From the NCBI RefSeq assembly GCF_001182785.1, contig NZ_CP012099.1, positions 2,850,501 through 2,914,500 of the forward strand: a DNA stretch of 64,000 nucleotides. The letters are read 5' to 3'. Source of the stretch: Bacillus thuringiensis. GTDB lineage: Bacteria > Bacillota > Bacilli > Bacillales > Bacillaceae_G. Positions within the stretch are counted from its first letter, which is position 1, and every line of letters starts with the position of its first letter. A program made the position numbers and the translations under genes. Below, in pieces: positions 45,288 to 54,289 of this stretch. The notes below the pieces were generated by a model. The model saw nothing but the letters and a program-made list of their open reading frames with translations, ran no database searches and had not been told where the DNA came from.

Positions 45288-45423
45288 AAGTATTTAAAGT
45301 CCGTATTACATTTCGGAGGATTATCGCAAAAAAATTCTAAATATTTTGTAAGTAAACTCTTAAACTGGGATATGCTGATACTATCACTCTACAAAAGATG
45401 TGTGATCGGTATGGAAAAGGATA
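45288..45423 (+). other. Unassigned scar between accA and the transposase fragment
   Basis: One frame reads LKLGYADTITLQKMCDRYGKG then a stop at about 45424, with no start, so it looks like the end of another lost gene. Its family is not recognised. The IS231 homology appears to begin directly after it. Confidence 0.35.
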
Positions 45424-45742
45424 ATTTGTTCAAATGGATCAACGTGGTGTGTACTATATATCGCGACTCAAATTAAACAATAGGATATATGTCAAAAATG
45501 AATTTCCTGAATACTTTCGAAACGGAACAATAAAAAAACAATATCAGTACATCAAAGTTGATTTAGAGCACATCATGGATACCTTAAAACCAGGAAAGTC
45601 CTATGAAATAAAAGAAGCTTATTTTGGAAAGGATAAAAAACTATTCACTCGGGTGATTATGTATCGATTAACAGAAAAACAACTTCGTGAGCGTATGAAA
45701 AAACAAGTGTACACAGAAAGTACACTTTGTTTTCATTTTTAA
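45424..45742 (+). pseudogene. IS231-type (IS4 family) transposase fragment
   Basis: The frame starts [23 protein letters not shown] and continues through [15 protein letters not shown] to [21 protein letters not shown]. This is the central part of an IS231/IS4 transposase, including the Y-I-S-R segment near the second catalytic Asp. The N-terminal half and the YREK signature region with the catalytic Glu are missing; the frame jumps to a short tail (TLCFHF) at the right inverted repeat. It cannot encode an active enzyme. About 106 of an expected roughly 480 codons remain. Confidence 0.85.
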
Positions 45743-45774
45743 GTTGATGGGCATGTGTACTCCCCCCTTTTGCT

Positions 45775-45817
45775 ATTAATTTTCCGTTATGAACAGTTAT
45801 CATAACGGAAAATTAAT
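45775..45817. repeat. 18-bp perfect hairpin beside the IS231-type element
   Basis: ATTAATTTTCCGTTATGA and its exact inverse flank a 7-nt loop, 20 bp outside the right end of the element. There is no T-run, so it may not be a terminator. Confidence 0.6.
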
Positions 45818-45950
45818 GACAACTCCATTTGTTAACATAATGTATTTACTGTCAACTTATATTTGTACTTACGTACAAGCAATTTTCTAATCTGCTTCAA
45901 TTATAATTTAAATCATTTAATTTTTCTTCTTATCTGGCATCTACTCTTTA

Positions 45951-45994
45951 AACAAAAACTCCCCTTAAATCGAAAATGATTAAGGGGAGTTTTA
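45951..45994 (-). terminator. Terminator of the desaturase gene
   Basis: AAAACTCCCCTTAA and TTAAGGGGAGTTTT flank a 10-12-nt loop, with T-rich sequence on the minus-strand 3' side. Confidence 0.88.
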
Positions 45995-46006
45995 TATACG
46001 ATGCAA

Positions 46007-47038
46007 TTATAGTTCAGATTTCACCCGAACAGAAACATTATTTTTAATTATATTTTTGACATCTTTAAAGCTAACAAAATTGTTACTTTTCTCATCCCAA
46101 AGACGGAAACGGAGTGAACGCAAGCTTGTAGCAAGCGTAATCGTTGGTACATTTTTTAAAGGAAGCGTATTGTTGTGTGCCTCTTCTAATTTATAGTTAG
46201 GTACTCTTGGACTTAAATGGTGAACATGATGGAATCCAATATTACCCGTTAGAAATTGCAAAATTTTTGGAAGTTTATAAAAAGAACTTCCCTCCACTGC
46301 CGCTTTCACATATTCCCACTCTTTATCTTCTTCAAAATAGGAATCCTCGAATGTGTGCTGTACGTAAAACAACCAAATACCTATTGAACCTGCTATTAAA
46401 AATATAGAACCATGTACTAAAAGAAACGATTGCCATCCAATTGCCCAGCAAAGCATTCCTATAATAGCAACGATTAAAATATTCGTTAAATAAGTGTTCA
46501 TACGTTCTTTTTTTCTAGCACCTTTTCGGTTAAATCTATTTTTAAGCAGGAAAACATAAATCGGGCCTAACCCAAACATAACGAATGGATTGCGATATAA
46601 ACGATATGCTAAACGGAGTCTAAATGGTGCTGCTACATATTCATCTACTGTAAGCGTCCAAATATCTCCTGTACCCCTTTTATCCAAATTACCACTCGTA
46701 GCGTGGTGAATAGAATGCTCATGCCCCCACTGATCAAATGGGAATAATGTTAAAACACCCATACACGTTCCAACTATTCTATTCGCACGTCGACTTTTAA
46801 AAAACGAATAATGGGTGCAATCATGAAAAATAATGAAAATCCTTGTCATAAATCCAGCGGCTAACAGTGCTGGAACTAATGTTAACCAATAAGAAACTGA
46901 CAAACTTTTATAAGCAAGGTACCATAAAATAATAAATGGCACGATTGTGTTGATCAGTTGCCAAACACTTTTTTTAATCGTTGATTTTTCAAAAGGAGCA
47001 ACTTGTTTTTTTAAATTTTTAGTATTTTCTAAGGTCAT
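46007..47038 (-). CDS. desA: Acyl-lipid fatty acid desaturase
   Basis: The 343-residue membrane-bound di-iron desaturase has the three histidine boxes in order: HDCTH (72-76), HEHSIHH (106-112) and FHHVHH (about 270-275). About four to six hydrophobic segments surround them. It inserts double bonds into acyl chains of membrane lipids to keep them fluid, especially in the cold. B. cereus has two such enzymes (delta-5 and delta-10); the position beside inhA suggests the delta-5 one, named desA from memory of the strain ATCC 14579 literature. No DesKR pair is adjacent. AAAGGAAT precedes the ATG. Confidence 0.88.
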   Translation of the reverse strand: MTLENTKNLKKQVAPFEKSTIKKSVWQLINTIVPFIILWYLAYKSLSVSYWLTLVPALLAAGFMTRIFIIFHDCTHYSFFKSRRANRIVGTCMGVLTLFPFDQWGHEHSIHHATSGNLDKRGTGDIWTLTVDEYVAAPFRLRLAYRLYRNPFVMFGLGPIYVFLLKNRFNRKGARKKERMNTYLTNILIVAIIGMLCWAIGWQSFLLVHGSIFLIAGSIGIWLFYVQHTFEDSYFEEDKEWEYVKAAVEGSSFYKLPKILQFLTGNIGFHHVHHLSPRVPNYKLEEAHNNTLPLKNVPTITLATSLRSLRFRLWDEKSNNFVSFKDVKNIIKNNVSVRVKSEL

Positions 47039-47280
47039 TGTTCTAATTCCTTTCCTTTTTGTTGCTAATTCATATTATAGCACACTATTAGTATCAGGTG
47101 TTAAAAGTAGCTATAATAAATATTTTATACTATAAAAATCTCTTTTTTCTTACTCATTACTTACAAATTTCTTACGTCCAAAATAGCTTCTATAATTGGA
47201 CAAACGGAGCATTATATATATCAAAGAAACTTCGAATTTTTCCAATAAGTACATAAAAAAACAGAGAGTTTTTTCACAAG
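47039..47280. other. desA upstream region
   Basis: The AT-rich region between desA and the inhA terminator must hold the desA promoter on the minus strand. No operator is recognised. Confidence 0.35.
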
Positions 47281-47329
47281 AAGAAAAGAGCTACCATAAG
47301 TCAATTTCACCGACTTATGGCAGCTCCTC
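47281..47329 (-). terminator. Terminator of inhA
   Basis: GAGCTGCCATAAGTC on the minus strand pairs with GACTTATGGTAGCTC (one mismatch), followed by TTTTCTTCTT; it is 17 bp past the inhA stop. Confidence 0.88.
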
Positions 47330-47345
47330 TTCTTTTTACCTTATT

Positions 47346-49733
47346 TTATCGATGAAGCCAAACTGCACCTGCAGACTTGTCTTCAGCTTGGCCTACCACT
47401 TCAAACTTCAGTCCTAATTTTGGTAACTTACGTCCTGCATCAGGAATAATGCTGTTGATGTATTGCTTAGAATCATCAAATTTCGCCACTCCTGGTAATC
47501 CTTTATAATCAAAGATACCGCGAGTTGGTGAATTTACTTTCCATGCTGGCGTTTGATCAAATGAGAATGCCGCATCGGCAATTTGATAACGCGTACTGCT
47601 CTTCACAGTAGGTTGTCCGTTTAATGTCCCTACAATTGCCTCTGGATGAGAATCTACAACTCCTAAGAACCCTTCACCTGGATGAACGCCTACCCAGTTA
47701 TCTGTAAAGCTTTGATCCGCATACCATACAACCATTCCTGTATTAAATACTGGGCCACGTGCATGTTGTAACGCAGTGTCAGAACCAGCGTAATTTCTCC
47801 ACTCTACATAGTAATTATGTTTTTTCTGTTCAAATCCGTTAGACACAGTAAAGCCTTTTAACGTCATTGCTGGCTGACCTTCTGCATCATCAGAGAAAAC
47901 AACTTTTCCATCTACAGTTAAGGCTGCATTATCTAACGCAAATCCTTTATAAGCTACTGCAATATCTGTTAAGTACTCAAATTGCAGTTTTACTTTTTTT
48001 CCTTTGAATTGGCTTAAATCGTATGATTTATCAACCCATTTACCATCAGTTGTATCCGCGCCGCCTTTTACATCTTTTTCGCCCATTCTATCAATGCGTG
48101 TCTTCGTTCCATCTTCTGCAATCGCATATACGTCAAGGAAATCATACTTCGCTTCAAGTTCGTAAAATGCCTTATAATCGAACTTAGCATCCTTTGCATT
48201 TGTTAAGTCAAATACTGGTGTCTCAAGTGTTGTATGAATGTCATTTCCTTTTGTACTATAATAGAACTTCTTACCAAACGCCGATTCGATATTTTTTATA
48301 TCTTTGTCCGGCAAGTTAACACGAACGATTCCAGGTCGTTTAGATTTTGTAGTACTTTGATCTACATATGTTGCAACACCGATGCCTTTGCTAAGTTTGT
48401 CATAATCTACTTCAAGGATATTCGCCCAGTTCCCCTTCATATTCTTTTGGAAAAACTCTTTATTTTGTGGTGAGAAACTCGTTGGCTCTGTTCCTGCAAT
48501 TTTTCCAGCCCAGCTACCACCACTCATAATAGACCATGACTCAACAGGTTCACCTTGTCCTGAGTACTTTGTATCATATTCATCTGGTAAACCTAAATCA
48601 TGACCATACTCATGCGCAAACACACCAACTGCTCCGTCTTCAGGCTCGATTGTATAATCATATGCAGCCATCTTTCCACCCCAGTTCGAAACAGAAGATT
48701 TCGTGCCATCAATTGCATATGGTTTTGAACCTAGTTTTGAACGATGTGACCAAATCGCATCATCTTTCAATTTACCGCCGCCAGCTTCTTGACCAACGCC
48801 AGCATGTACAACCATTAAATGATCAATAATGCCATCTGGCTCATTTTTATTTCCATCACCATCTTGATCGTATTGATCAAATTGGTCATAGTCTGCTAAA
48901 TTGATTCCTTTTGCTACTGCTGCTTTTAATGCTTCTTTCACAAAATCTTTTGGTCCTAAAGGCCCCTTGTTATCATGCCCAGTACCCGCATCAGCACCAT
49001 AATCTGATGCTTTTCCTGGAACAGTAAGCCATTCTGTTACAGTCCCATCAACTGTATAGCTACCACCAGATTGTTCTTCATAATATTGCTTAAATGTGTT
49101 AATCTTCGATCCATCAAATAAAGTGAATGGTTCATCACCAAATAACATTTTTTGATAATGTTCACGATTAAAGTCCTTAGAATACATGTATCCTGGCTCT
49201 TGATCAATATTGTTATGCTTAAAATCGCTAAATTCTACAAGTAAAACAAGTACTTTATCTTTTCGAACAGCTCCATTGTATTCTTCTTGCTTCGCTGATG
49301 TAGTAGGTACTTTTCCATTTAATTTCCCTGGATTTAATGCTGCACCTTGTCCAGCTACTGGGCCTACTTCAGGCTGCTGCGCCTGCTCATTTTCCTTCAT
49401 TTTTGCATCTTTTACTTTTTTCATAAAATCAGAAGCTTCTTGTGTAAGACTATCTCCTGTTAAGATTTCTTTCCCAGGGTTTTCCCCTTTCTTTTTCTCA
49501 ACATATTTTTCGACAGCCTTTGACGTCTCAGCTTGTGATGCAGATTGATCAATTACCCCCCGTTGTTTTAGTGCTTCTGCCAAACGCTCCTCCGGTATTA
49601 AGTGCTCATCTATTGGTAGAGATGATGTTGGTGTCTCAGCATACGCTGCGTGACCTCCAAAAGCAAACGTACTACTTAGTACCGCTGCTGTTGTTAATAC
49701 CGCTAATGGTTTTAATTTCTTTTTCTTTTTCAA
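47346..49733 (-). CDS. inhA: Immune inhibitor A, secreted M6-family zinc metalloprotease
   Basis: The 795-residue protein has a signal peptide cut after AAYA (about residue 32), a propeptide of about 130 residues, and the M6 catalytic domain with [12 protein letters not shown] (374-385; H374, H378, D/E ligand) and a Met-turn in [12 protein letters not shown]. An acidic [16 protein letters not shown] stretch (about 286-301) looks calcium-binding. The C-terminal half is a beta-rich domain, [26 protein letters not shown]. InhA enzymes cut host antibacterial peptides and other proteins. Of the three B. cereus paralogues this is probably InhA3, by its neighbours desA and the phosphatase. A perfect dyad lies upstream. 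Confidence 0.94.
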   Translation of the reverse strand: MKKKKKLKPLAVLTTAAVLSSTFAFGGHAAYAETPTSSLPIDEHLIPEERLAEALKQRGVIDQSASQAETSKAVEKYVEKKKGENPGKEILTGDSLTQEASDFMKKVKDAKMKENEQAQQPEVGPVAGQGAALNPGKLNGKVPTTSAKQEEYNGAVRKDKVLVLLVEFSDFKHNNIDQEPGYMYSKDFNREHYQKMLFGDEPFTLFDGSKINTFKQYYEEQSGGSYTVDGTVTEWLTVPGKASDYGADAGTGHDNKGPLGPKDFVKEALKAAVAKGINLADYDQFDQYDQDGDGNKNEPDGIIDHLMVVHAGVGQEAGGGKLKDDAIWSHRSKLGSKPYAIDGTKSSVSNWGGKMAAYDYTIEPEDGAVGVFAHEYGHDLGLPDEYDTKYSGQGEPVESWSIMSGGSWAGKIAGTEPTSFSPQNKEFFQKNMKGNWANILEVDYDKLSKGIGVATYVDQSTTKSKRPGIVRVNLPDKDIKNIESAFGKKFYYSTKGNDIHTTLETPVFDLTNAKDAKFDYKAFYELEAKYDFLDVYAIAEDGTKTRIDRMGEKDVKGGADTTDGKWVDKSYDLSQFKGKKVKLQFEYLTDIAVAYKGFALDNAALTVDGKVVFSDDAEGQPAMTLKGFTVSNGFEQKKHNYYVEWRNYAGSDTALQHARGPVFNTGMVVWYADQSFTDNWVGVHPGEGFLGVVDSHPEAIVGTLNGQPTVKSSTRYQIADAAFSFDQTPAWKVNSPTRGIFDYKGLPGVAKFDDSKQYINSIIPDAGRKLPKLGLKFEVVGQAEDKSAGAVWLHR

Positions 49734-49785
49734 TGCATTTCCTCCCCAGTGTCTGCAAATTATCGTTTTTTGCCGATAACAACAT

Positions 49786-49809
49786 AATATTCGTTATAAT
49801 ACGAATATT
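49786..49809. promoter_or_regulatory. 24-bp dyad upstream of inhA
   Basis: AATATTCGT-TATAAT-ACGAATATT is a perfect 9-6-9 inverted repeat 53 bp upstream of the inhA start. The centre could be part of the -10 region. It does not match a PlcR box; no regulator is named. Confidence 0.55.
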
Positions 49810-50022
49810 CAATCTTTTTCAACAAATAAAATGTTGAGAAATATTTTTTTATGCAGAGTGAAATACAAAAGATAGAAAAACAAACAGGCTCTCCTATAAA
49901 TAACAGTGAACTTTTATATGTTCTTAGTTACAATCAAAATCCAGTAAATCTGAGATTTATATTTTTTTAATAAAAATAAGAATTAAATATTTTCTATACT
50001 ATTTAATCTATGGATTACCATA

Positions 50023-50853
50023 TTACTCACTATTCTCATTATTACAAGCTAATAGTGGTTCATACATCATTATAGCGTGATTCTCCGTTACATATTGATC
50101 TTCTATTAACTGTTTCTGTTGATTATATACTTTACGTTGAATCACATTATGTCGTATATAACCGCCCCAGTATGCAGGTTGAATTGAGTGTTCTTTCTCA
50201 TACACTTCATATTGATAAAGTTGCGGATAGACTGTTCTCCATTCACCAACTAAATATTCATCTGTCATATAAAGGTGAAGTTGATACGGTTGGTCCGTTT
50301 CATTTTTAATTTGTAAATCCAAATAGTTATAGGAACAAGTCGCTCCACTCCCAAACGGTTGAGTTCGCCTAGAATCAGGAAAGACATCAAAGCTATGACG
50401 ATATCGTTCTGTTACTGTCAGTGGTGTATGTAAAGTCATCCAATATATTAAATTCGAAAGCTGACAAAGACCTCCTCCAATACCTGTTTGAAAAGATCCG
50501 TAGTGTAATACCATACCTTCTACATACCCTTTTTTCCTCGTAGGCTTACCTATTAAACGCCAGTAAGAAAATGTTTCTCCTGGTCTAATGACGATACCAT
50601 TTAGTTTTTTAACAGCAATTTTCAAATTAACAACCTTATTCTGTTGATACCACATATCTACATCTTTGAGCTTACGAAGTAATATCGTTCGGTGCTGAAT
50701 TGCTGTACAAGGTAGCTTTTCTTGTTGGAGCCTTTTTGCATATGTTTTTCCGTCTACTAACCACTGAATGTATCTCTTTGTAGAGTAATACCACGTCCCT
50801 AGCATAATGCGATACTTAGACCGCTGTTTAGGACGTAAGTGCACTATATTCAT
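50023..50853 (-). CDS. VanW-family protein
   Basis: The 276-residue protein has the VanW signature: NGIVIRPGETFSYWRLIGKPTRKKGYVEGMVLHYG then GIGGGLCQLSNLIYWMTLHTPLTVTERYRHSFDV. VanW is an accessory gene in some vancomycin-resistance operons; its role is unknown and most copies, as here, stand alone in firmicute genomes. There is no signal peptide or clear membrane segment. GAGAGGG lies before the ATG at 50853, eight codons inside the longest frame. Confidence 0.88.
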   Translation of the reverse strand: MNIVHLRPKQRSKYRIMLGTWYYSTKRYIQWLVDGKTYAKRLQQEKLPCTAIQHRTILLRKLKDVDMWYQQNKVVNLKIAVKKLNGIVIRPGETFSYWRLIGKPTRKKGYVEGMVLHYGSFQTGIGGGLCQLSNLIYWMTLHTPLTVTERYRHSFDVFPDSRRTQPFGSGATCSYNYLDLQIKNETDQPYQLHLYMTDEYLVGEWRTVYPQLYQYEVYEKEHSIQPAYWGGYIRHNVIQRKVYNQQKQLIEDQYVTENHAIMMYEPLLACNNENSE

Positions 50854-50943
50854 TTTATTCCCTCTCTCTTTCTTCAACTAAATTCTAATATACCTCTAAT
50901 TCAATGAACTACAGTTTTCTTAGCTGCATAATAATTTTCGTAA

Positions 50944-51070
50944 ATAAAGTGAAACTTTAATCAGCCCTCACCAATCGGGCTTTTACAGGCAACCCGACCC
51001 CCACCTAACTTCTTTGCTTCCGCTGATTTTTGAGGTGGGGGTCTTACTACCCGGCAAATAGCGGGATAAA
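50944..51070. mobile_element. bcr1-like repeat, second copy
   Basis: A 117-bp element (50949-51065) with the same ends as the copy at 5291-5395 (GTGAAACTTTAATCAG ... GCGGG) is flanked by ATAAA on both sides. The core TTGAGGTGGGGGTCTTACT is shared, while the segment after ATCAG differs and carries compensating complementary changes (CGGGCTTTTACAGGCAACCCG). It is intergenic, between vanW and the alkaline phosphatase gene. Confidence 0.78.
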
Positions 51071-51423
51071 AAAGACGCAAAAAAATAATAAATTTACTCT
51101 AGTGGAGATTTTATTTTGAGGATTGCTTTATAATTATATGAAACTGCGCTGCAATACGATAAATTGAAATAAACACATTATAAATATAACGAATAATATT
51201 AAATAAAAAATAATGAAAATTAAAGAAATTCTAAAGTATTAATATATTTTTCGTAAATATTAATTGATAATACATTAGACTTTACTATATGTATAAATTC
51301 TCTATTCTACAAAACGAAATTTTTTAATGTAAGAAAAAAATATAATCCCCCTTTAACGTTTATACAAGTCTCATCTGGAAAAATCCCCAAAACAATCCGA
51401 ACCCTTATATTTAGAATAAACGC
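51071..51423. other. AT-rich spacer with no recognised gene
   Basis: About 350 bp between the bcr1-like element and the phosphatase terminator contain only short open stretches and no RNA gene that I recognise. Confidence 0.5.
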
Positions 51424-51466
51424 AAAAAATCGCCACCAGTTAGCTTAACTGGTTGGCAATTTTTTA
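51424..51466 (-). terminator. Terminator of the alkaline phosphatase gene
   Basis: AAAATTGCCAACCAGTTAAG on the minus strand pairs with its near inverse CTAACTGGTGGCGATTTTTT. It overlaps the stop codon of the phosphatase gene. Confidence 0.88.
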
Positions 51467-53137
51467 ACGAGAATGCTGTACAAATAGTTGAATTGCTTCT
51501 TCTGGTACATAGCACTTTCCATTACTCTCTACAATAATACTTCCTAATTCATACCCTTTACCATTGATACGAATTATATTTTTGTTACTGAATAGTTGTG
51601 CTTCTACTTTATTATGTTTTACCACGAGTAACGGGTTTGCTCCTTCGGTTTTGTCAGCTGTTACAGTTGCACTGACTTTCTTAAAGGCTTGTTCACTCTC
51701 TAAAAATATTTTATTCGTTACTTCTTCTAAGTTAAAGCCCATCGCTTTCGCCATCGTCTTCGCAATGTCTGTATTTTGGATTAAGCCTTCTGGTTTTTGA
51801 GGTCCATAAGAATGTAAAAATACATCCTCACCTGTATGTCCTCCTGTCGTAAAGCCGATATTTGCACGATTAGCCAATAATGTAGTAAGAATTCGTCCTA
51901 CATCCATTTTCTTTTTTGCCGCTTTTAATTTTTCTTTTTCATCATGAGTTAGATTATCCAAACCGTATAGTTTAGCTACATCTTCTACATTTGATAAATC
52001 AGATTTCAGTTTATTTATAGTTCCTTCAAGTGTCATTTTCGCCTTTTTCAATGAATCAATGTATGCAGAAACCGGTGTAGTATTGTATCCTTTTGTCGTA
52101 TATCTATTCCCTATAGAGATACCGCTGTTACCATGATCAGTTAAAGCTATGAGCATCGTATCCCCATCTTTCTTCGCAAATTGTAACGCCTTTGCTACCG
52201 CTTCATCAAATGCCAATACATCACTAATCATCCCAATTGGATCATTAGCATGAGCTGCCCAATCAGGCTTACTACCTTCTACGAATAAAAAGAAACCATC
52301 TTTGTCTTTTGATAATGTTTGAATTGCTTTTTCTGTCATTTGAGAAAGTGTTGGTTGTTCTGGATTTGTTGCTATACGATCTATATCAAACGCAAGAGCA
52401 TGATTTGAGAAAGAGCCCCAAATTTTATTAGATTTGGAGTTCAATAACGCATCTTTCGTTTCAACAAAATCGTATCCTTTGTCTTGAATCACCTTTACTA
52501 AATTTTCACCATCTTTTCGGATTCCATTACTTTTCATAGGTAGCAGCGCCGCTTTTCCCCCGCCTAATACGACATCTATATTTTGATATACTTGCTGCTT
52601 CGCAATTACGTCAAATTGCTTGCGATTGACATGGTGAGCCGAGAATCCCGCCGGAGTAGCATGCTGAATTTCAGATGTAGCAACAATTCCAGTTGCACGG
52701 CCAGTACGTTTTGCACCTTCCAATACGTTTGCGACCGGCCGTAACTTGTCCTCTTCTTTTATTGGCTTTAAGTTAGGTGAATTTACAATAGAAGGTAGTA
52801 CGCCTACATATCCTGAATTCGATTTATTTCCAGTTGCTAATGCTGTTGCTGCTGGCGCTGAGTCTGTAATAGCTGATTCTGCAGAATATGTACGAACACC
52901 TCCTGTTACAATTTGATCTAACGTAAGCGGTGCCCCTTTATACCAGCGAGCCAATGTTGTCGCCGTTGAACTCGTTCCGTCCATAACCATCATAATTATA
53001 TTTTTAGGCTGGTGTTCTACTTTTTTCACCTTAGCTTTGGCCGCATGATAATTCATCATACTTTCCGTACTTAATACGCTTACTATTATAGCTCCCACTA
53101 ATAGTAATTTTTTCATCTTCACACCATAATTAACCAT
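51464..53137 (-). CDS. Secreted alkaline phosphatase
   Basis: The 557-residue protein has an N-terminal signal sequence (KKLLLVGAIIVSVLS) and the alkaline phosphatase core. D53 in IIMMVMDGTSS binds metal, S93 in ESAITDSAPAATALATGNKS is the phosphoserine nucleophile, and VEGSKPDWAAHAND and ALTDHGNSG carry further metal ligands. GFTTGGHTGEDVFLHSYGP holds the last His. The final 80 residues look like a copper-amine-oxidase-N-like or wall-interaction tail (GKGYELGSIIVESNGKCYVPEEAIQLF). It releases phosphate from organic esters outside the cell. GGAGG lies 7 nt before the ATG at 53137. No clear Pho box is seen. Confidence 0.92.
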   Translation of the reverse strand: MVNYGVKMKKLLLVGAIIVSVLSTESMMNYHAAKAKVKKVEHQPKNIIMMVMDGTSSTATTLARWYKGAPLTLDQIVTGGVRTYSAESAITDSAPAATALATGNKSNSGYVGVLPSIVNSPNLKPIKEEDKLRPVANVLEGAKRTGRATGIVATSEIQHATPAGFSAHHVNRKQFDVIAKQQVYQNIDVVLGGGKAALLPMKSNGIRKDGENLVKVIQDKGYDFVETKDALLNSKSNKIWGSFSNHALAFDIDRIATNPEQPTLSQMTEKAIQTLSKDKDGFFLFVEGSKPDWAAHANDPIGMISDVLAFDEAVAKALQFAKKDGDTMLIALTDHGNSGISIGNRYTTKGYNTTPVSAYIDSLKKAKMTLEGTINKLKSDLSNVEDVAKLYGLDNLTHDEKEKLKAAKKKMDVGRILTTLLANRANIGFTTGGHTGEDVFLHSYGPQKPEGLIQNTDIAKTMAKAMGFNLEEVTNKIFLESEQAFKKVSATVTADKTEGANPLLVVKHNKVEAQLFSNKNIIRINGKGYELGSIIVESNGKCYVPEEAIQLFVQHSR

Positions 53138-53332
53138 GATTGTTCCTCCATAAACTTTGCATTCATTTCAATACACCTTATTTCCTTTTTCATTCCACAA
53201 CCTACATATGTTTTATTAGTTCCCAATTCTCATAAAGCTAACAATAGTTACTTTCTCTTTCTTTCCTTAATTAAATACCTGTATGTGTCATCTATCTTAT
53301 AAAAAAGATTTAGCATCCTTTTCATCAATTAC

Positions 53333-53385
53333 TTGTTTAACAATAAATCCTCGATTAAAAGAAATAAAAATTTATTGTTAAACAA
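53333..53385. promoter_or_regulatory. Paired TTGTTWAACAA operators before the DUF2975/Xre genes
   Basis: TTGTTTAACAA (53333-53343) and TTGTTAAACAA (53375-53385) are 11-bp palindromes exactly 42 bp apart; together they lie within a larger 15-bp inverted repeat (53334-53348 and 53370-53384). They sit 49-102 bp before the DUF2975 start. The Xre protein two genes down is the likely binder. Confidence 0.6.
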
Positions 53386-53434
53386 TAAATTTCGTGTTAA
53401 ATTAATAAGATAATAAATAAATGAGGTGCTTTTT

Positions 53435-53917
53435 ATGAAACAAGGATCAACACTCTTTTTAAAGACCGTTGTGATTCTGATCGGTATCCCTGTTCTTGCT
53501 ATGTGCATTTTTTTAGTCCCTAAAATAGGAAATTTCGCCGCAGAATTATATCCGGATATTGCATATATTAAATATCTTGTATTTATCAATTTATACGCAA
53601 CAGCAATACCTTATTACTTCGCACTGTACCAAACATTTAAGCTTTTAAACTATATTGATAAAAACAACGCATTCTCAGAGTTATCTGTAAAAGCTTTAAA
53701 AAATATTAAGTACAGCGCATTGGCAATTAGTGTATTATATGTATTAGGTATGCCACTTTTCTATCTCGTGGCAGAGAGAGATGACGCCCCTGGCATTATT
53801 ATTATCGGAATGATTATGATTTTTGCTTCAATGGTAATCGCGGTCTTTGCTGCCGTTCTCCAAAGACTATTAAAAGATGCTATAGATATAAAATCAGAAA
53901 ATGATTTAACGGTCTGA
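53435..53917 (+). CDS. DUF2975 (YoaS-like) membrane protein
   Basis: The 160-residue protein has four membrane segments: LFLKTVVILIGIPVLAMCIFLVP, YLVFINLYATAIPYYFALYQTFKLL, YSALAISVLYVLGMPLFYLVA and IIIIGMIMIFASMVIAVFAAVLQRLL. The family DUF2975 has no known activity and is usually encoded beside a small Xre-type regulator, as B. subtilis yoaS-yozG. GAGGTG lies before the ATG at 53435. It ends 10 bp before the regulator gene. Confidence 0.82.
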   Translation: MKQGSTLFLKTVVILIGIPVLAMCIFLVPKIGNFAAELYPDIAYIKYLVFINLYATAIPYYFALYQTFKLLNYIDKNNAFSELSVKALKNIKYSALAISVLYVLGMPLFYLVAERDDAPGIIIIGMIMIFASMVIAVFAAVLQRLLKDAIDIKSENDLTV

Positions 53918-53927
53918 GGTGAATAAT

Positions 53928-54143
53928 ATGGCAATTATTATTAATATTGATGTAATGTTAGCAAAAAGAAAAATGAGTGTAACAGAACTTTCGGAGAAGG
54001 TTGGAATTACAATGGCTAACCTTTCTATCTTGAAAAATGGAAAAGCAAAAGCAGTCCGTTTTTCAACTTTAGAAGCCATTTGCAAGGCATTAGAATGCCA
54101 ACCGGGGGATATTTTAGAATATCAACCTGAAGATACCGAATAA
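53928..54143 (+). CDS. Small Xre-family regulator (YozG-like)
   Basis: The 71-residue protein is a single Cro/C1-type helix-turn-helix: INIDVMLAKRKMSVTELSEKVGITMANLSILKNGKAKAVRFSTLEAICKALECQPGDILEY. GAGGTG lies 6 nt before the ATG at 53928. It is the second gene of the DUF2975 pair; its DNA target is probably the paired palindromes upstream. Confidence 0.88.
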   Translation: MAIIINIDVMLAKRKMSVTELSEKVGITMANLSILKNGKAKAVRFSTLEAICKALECQPGDILEYQPEDTE

Positions 54144-54218
54144 AAAGAGTCCTTCATATGAGTAATGGGTTCAGTTTAGGAAGAGAAAAATGCTAATAAA
54201 CATTAGAAATAACAAACT

Positions 54219-54250
54219 AAAACGCTCAGAAAATATTCTGAGCGTTTTTT
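54219..54250. terminator. Bidirectional terminator
   Basis: AAAACGCTCAGAA pairs with TTCTGAGCGTTTT around a short loop and ends in T6, between the Xre gene and the convergent P-loop gene. Confidence 0.9.
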
Positions 54251-54289
54251 ATTTCCTTCTTCAACTAAAGCACCAGTTAGTGTAAAAAG

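Larger units (their letters stand above)
43555..45755 (+). mobile_element. IS231-derived element with marR-accA passengers (MIC231-like)
   Basis: The left end CATGCCCATCAACTTAAGAA (43555-43574) and right end TTTTTAAGTTGATGGGCATG (45736-45755) are inverted repeats with one mismatch, and match the 20-bp ends I know for IS231. Flanks are TGTACTATCCC on the left and TGTACTCCCCC on the right, 9 of 11 identical, fitting a slightly decayed 11-bp target duplication. Instead of a full transposase (about 480 residues) the 2201-bp unit carries a terminator, a marR-like gene, a complete accA-like gene and a transposase fragment of about 100 codons. It therefore cannot move itself but should be movable by an IS231 transposase in trans, as shown for MIC231 cassettes. 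Confidence 0.87.

Noticed and set aside
45775..45817. 18-bp hairpin next to the IS231-type element as its true end
   Set aside because: The IS231 end is precisely defined by the inverted repeat at 45736-45755 and the flank similarity; the hairpin lies outside.
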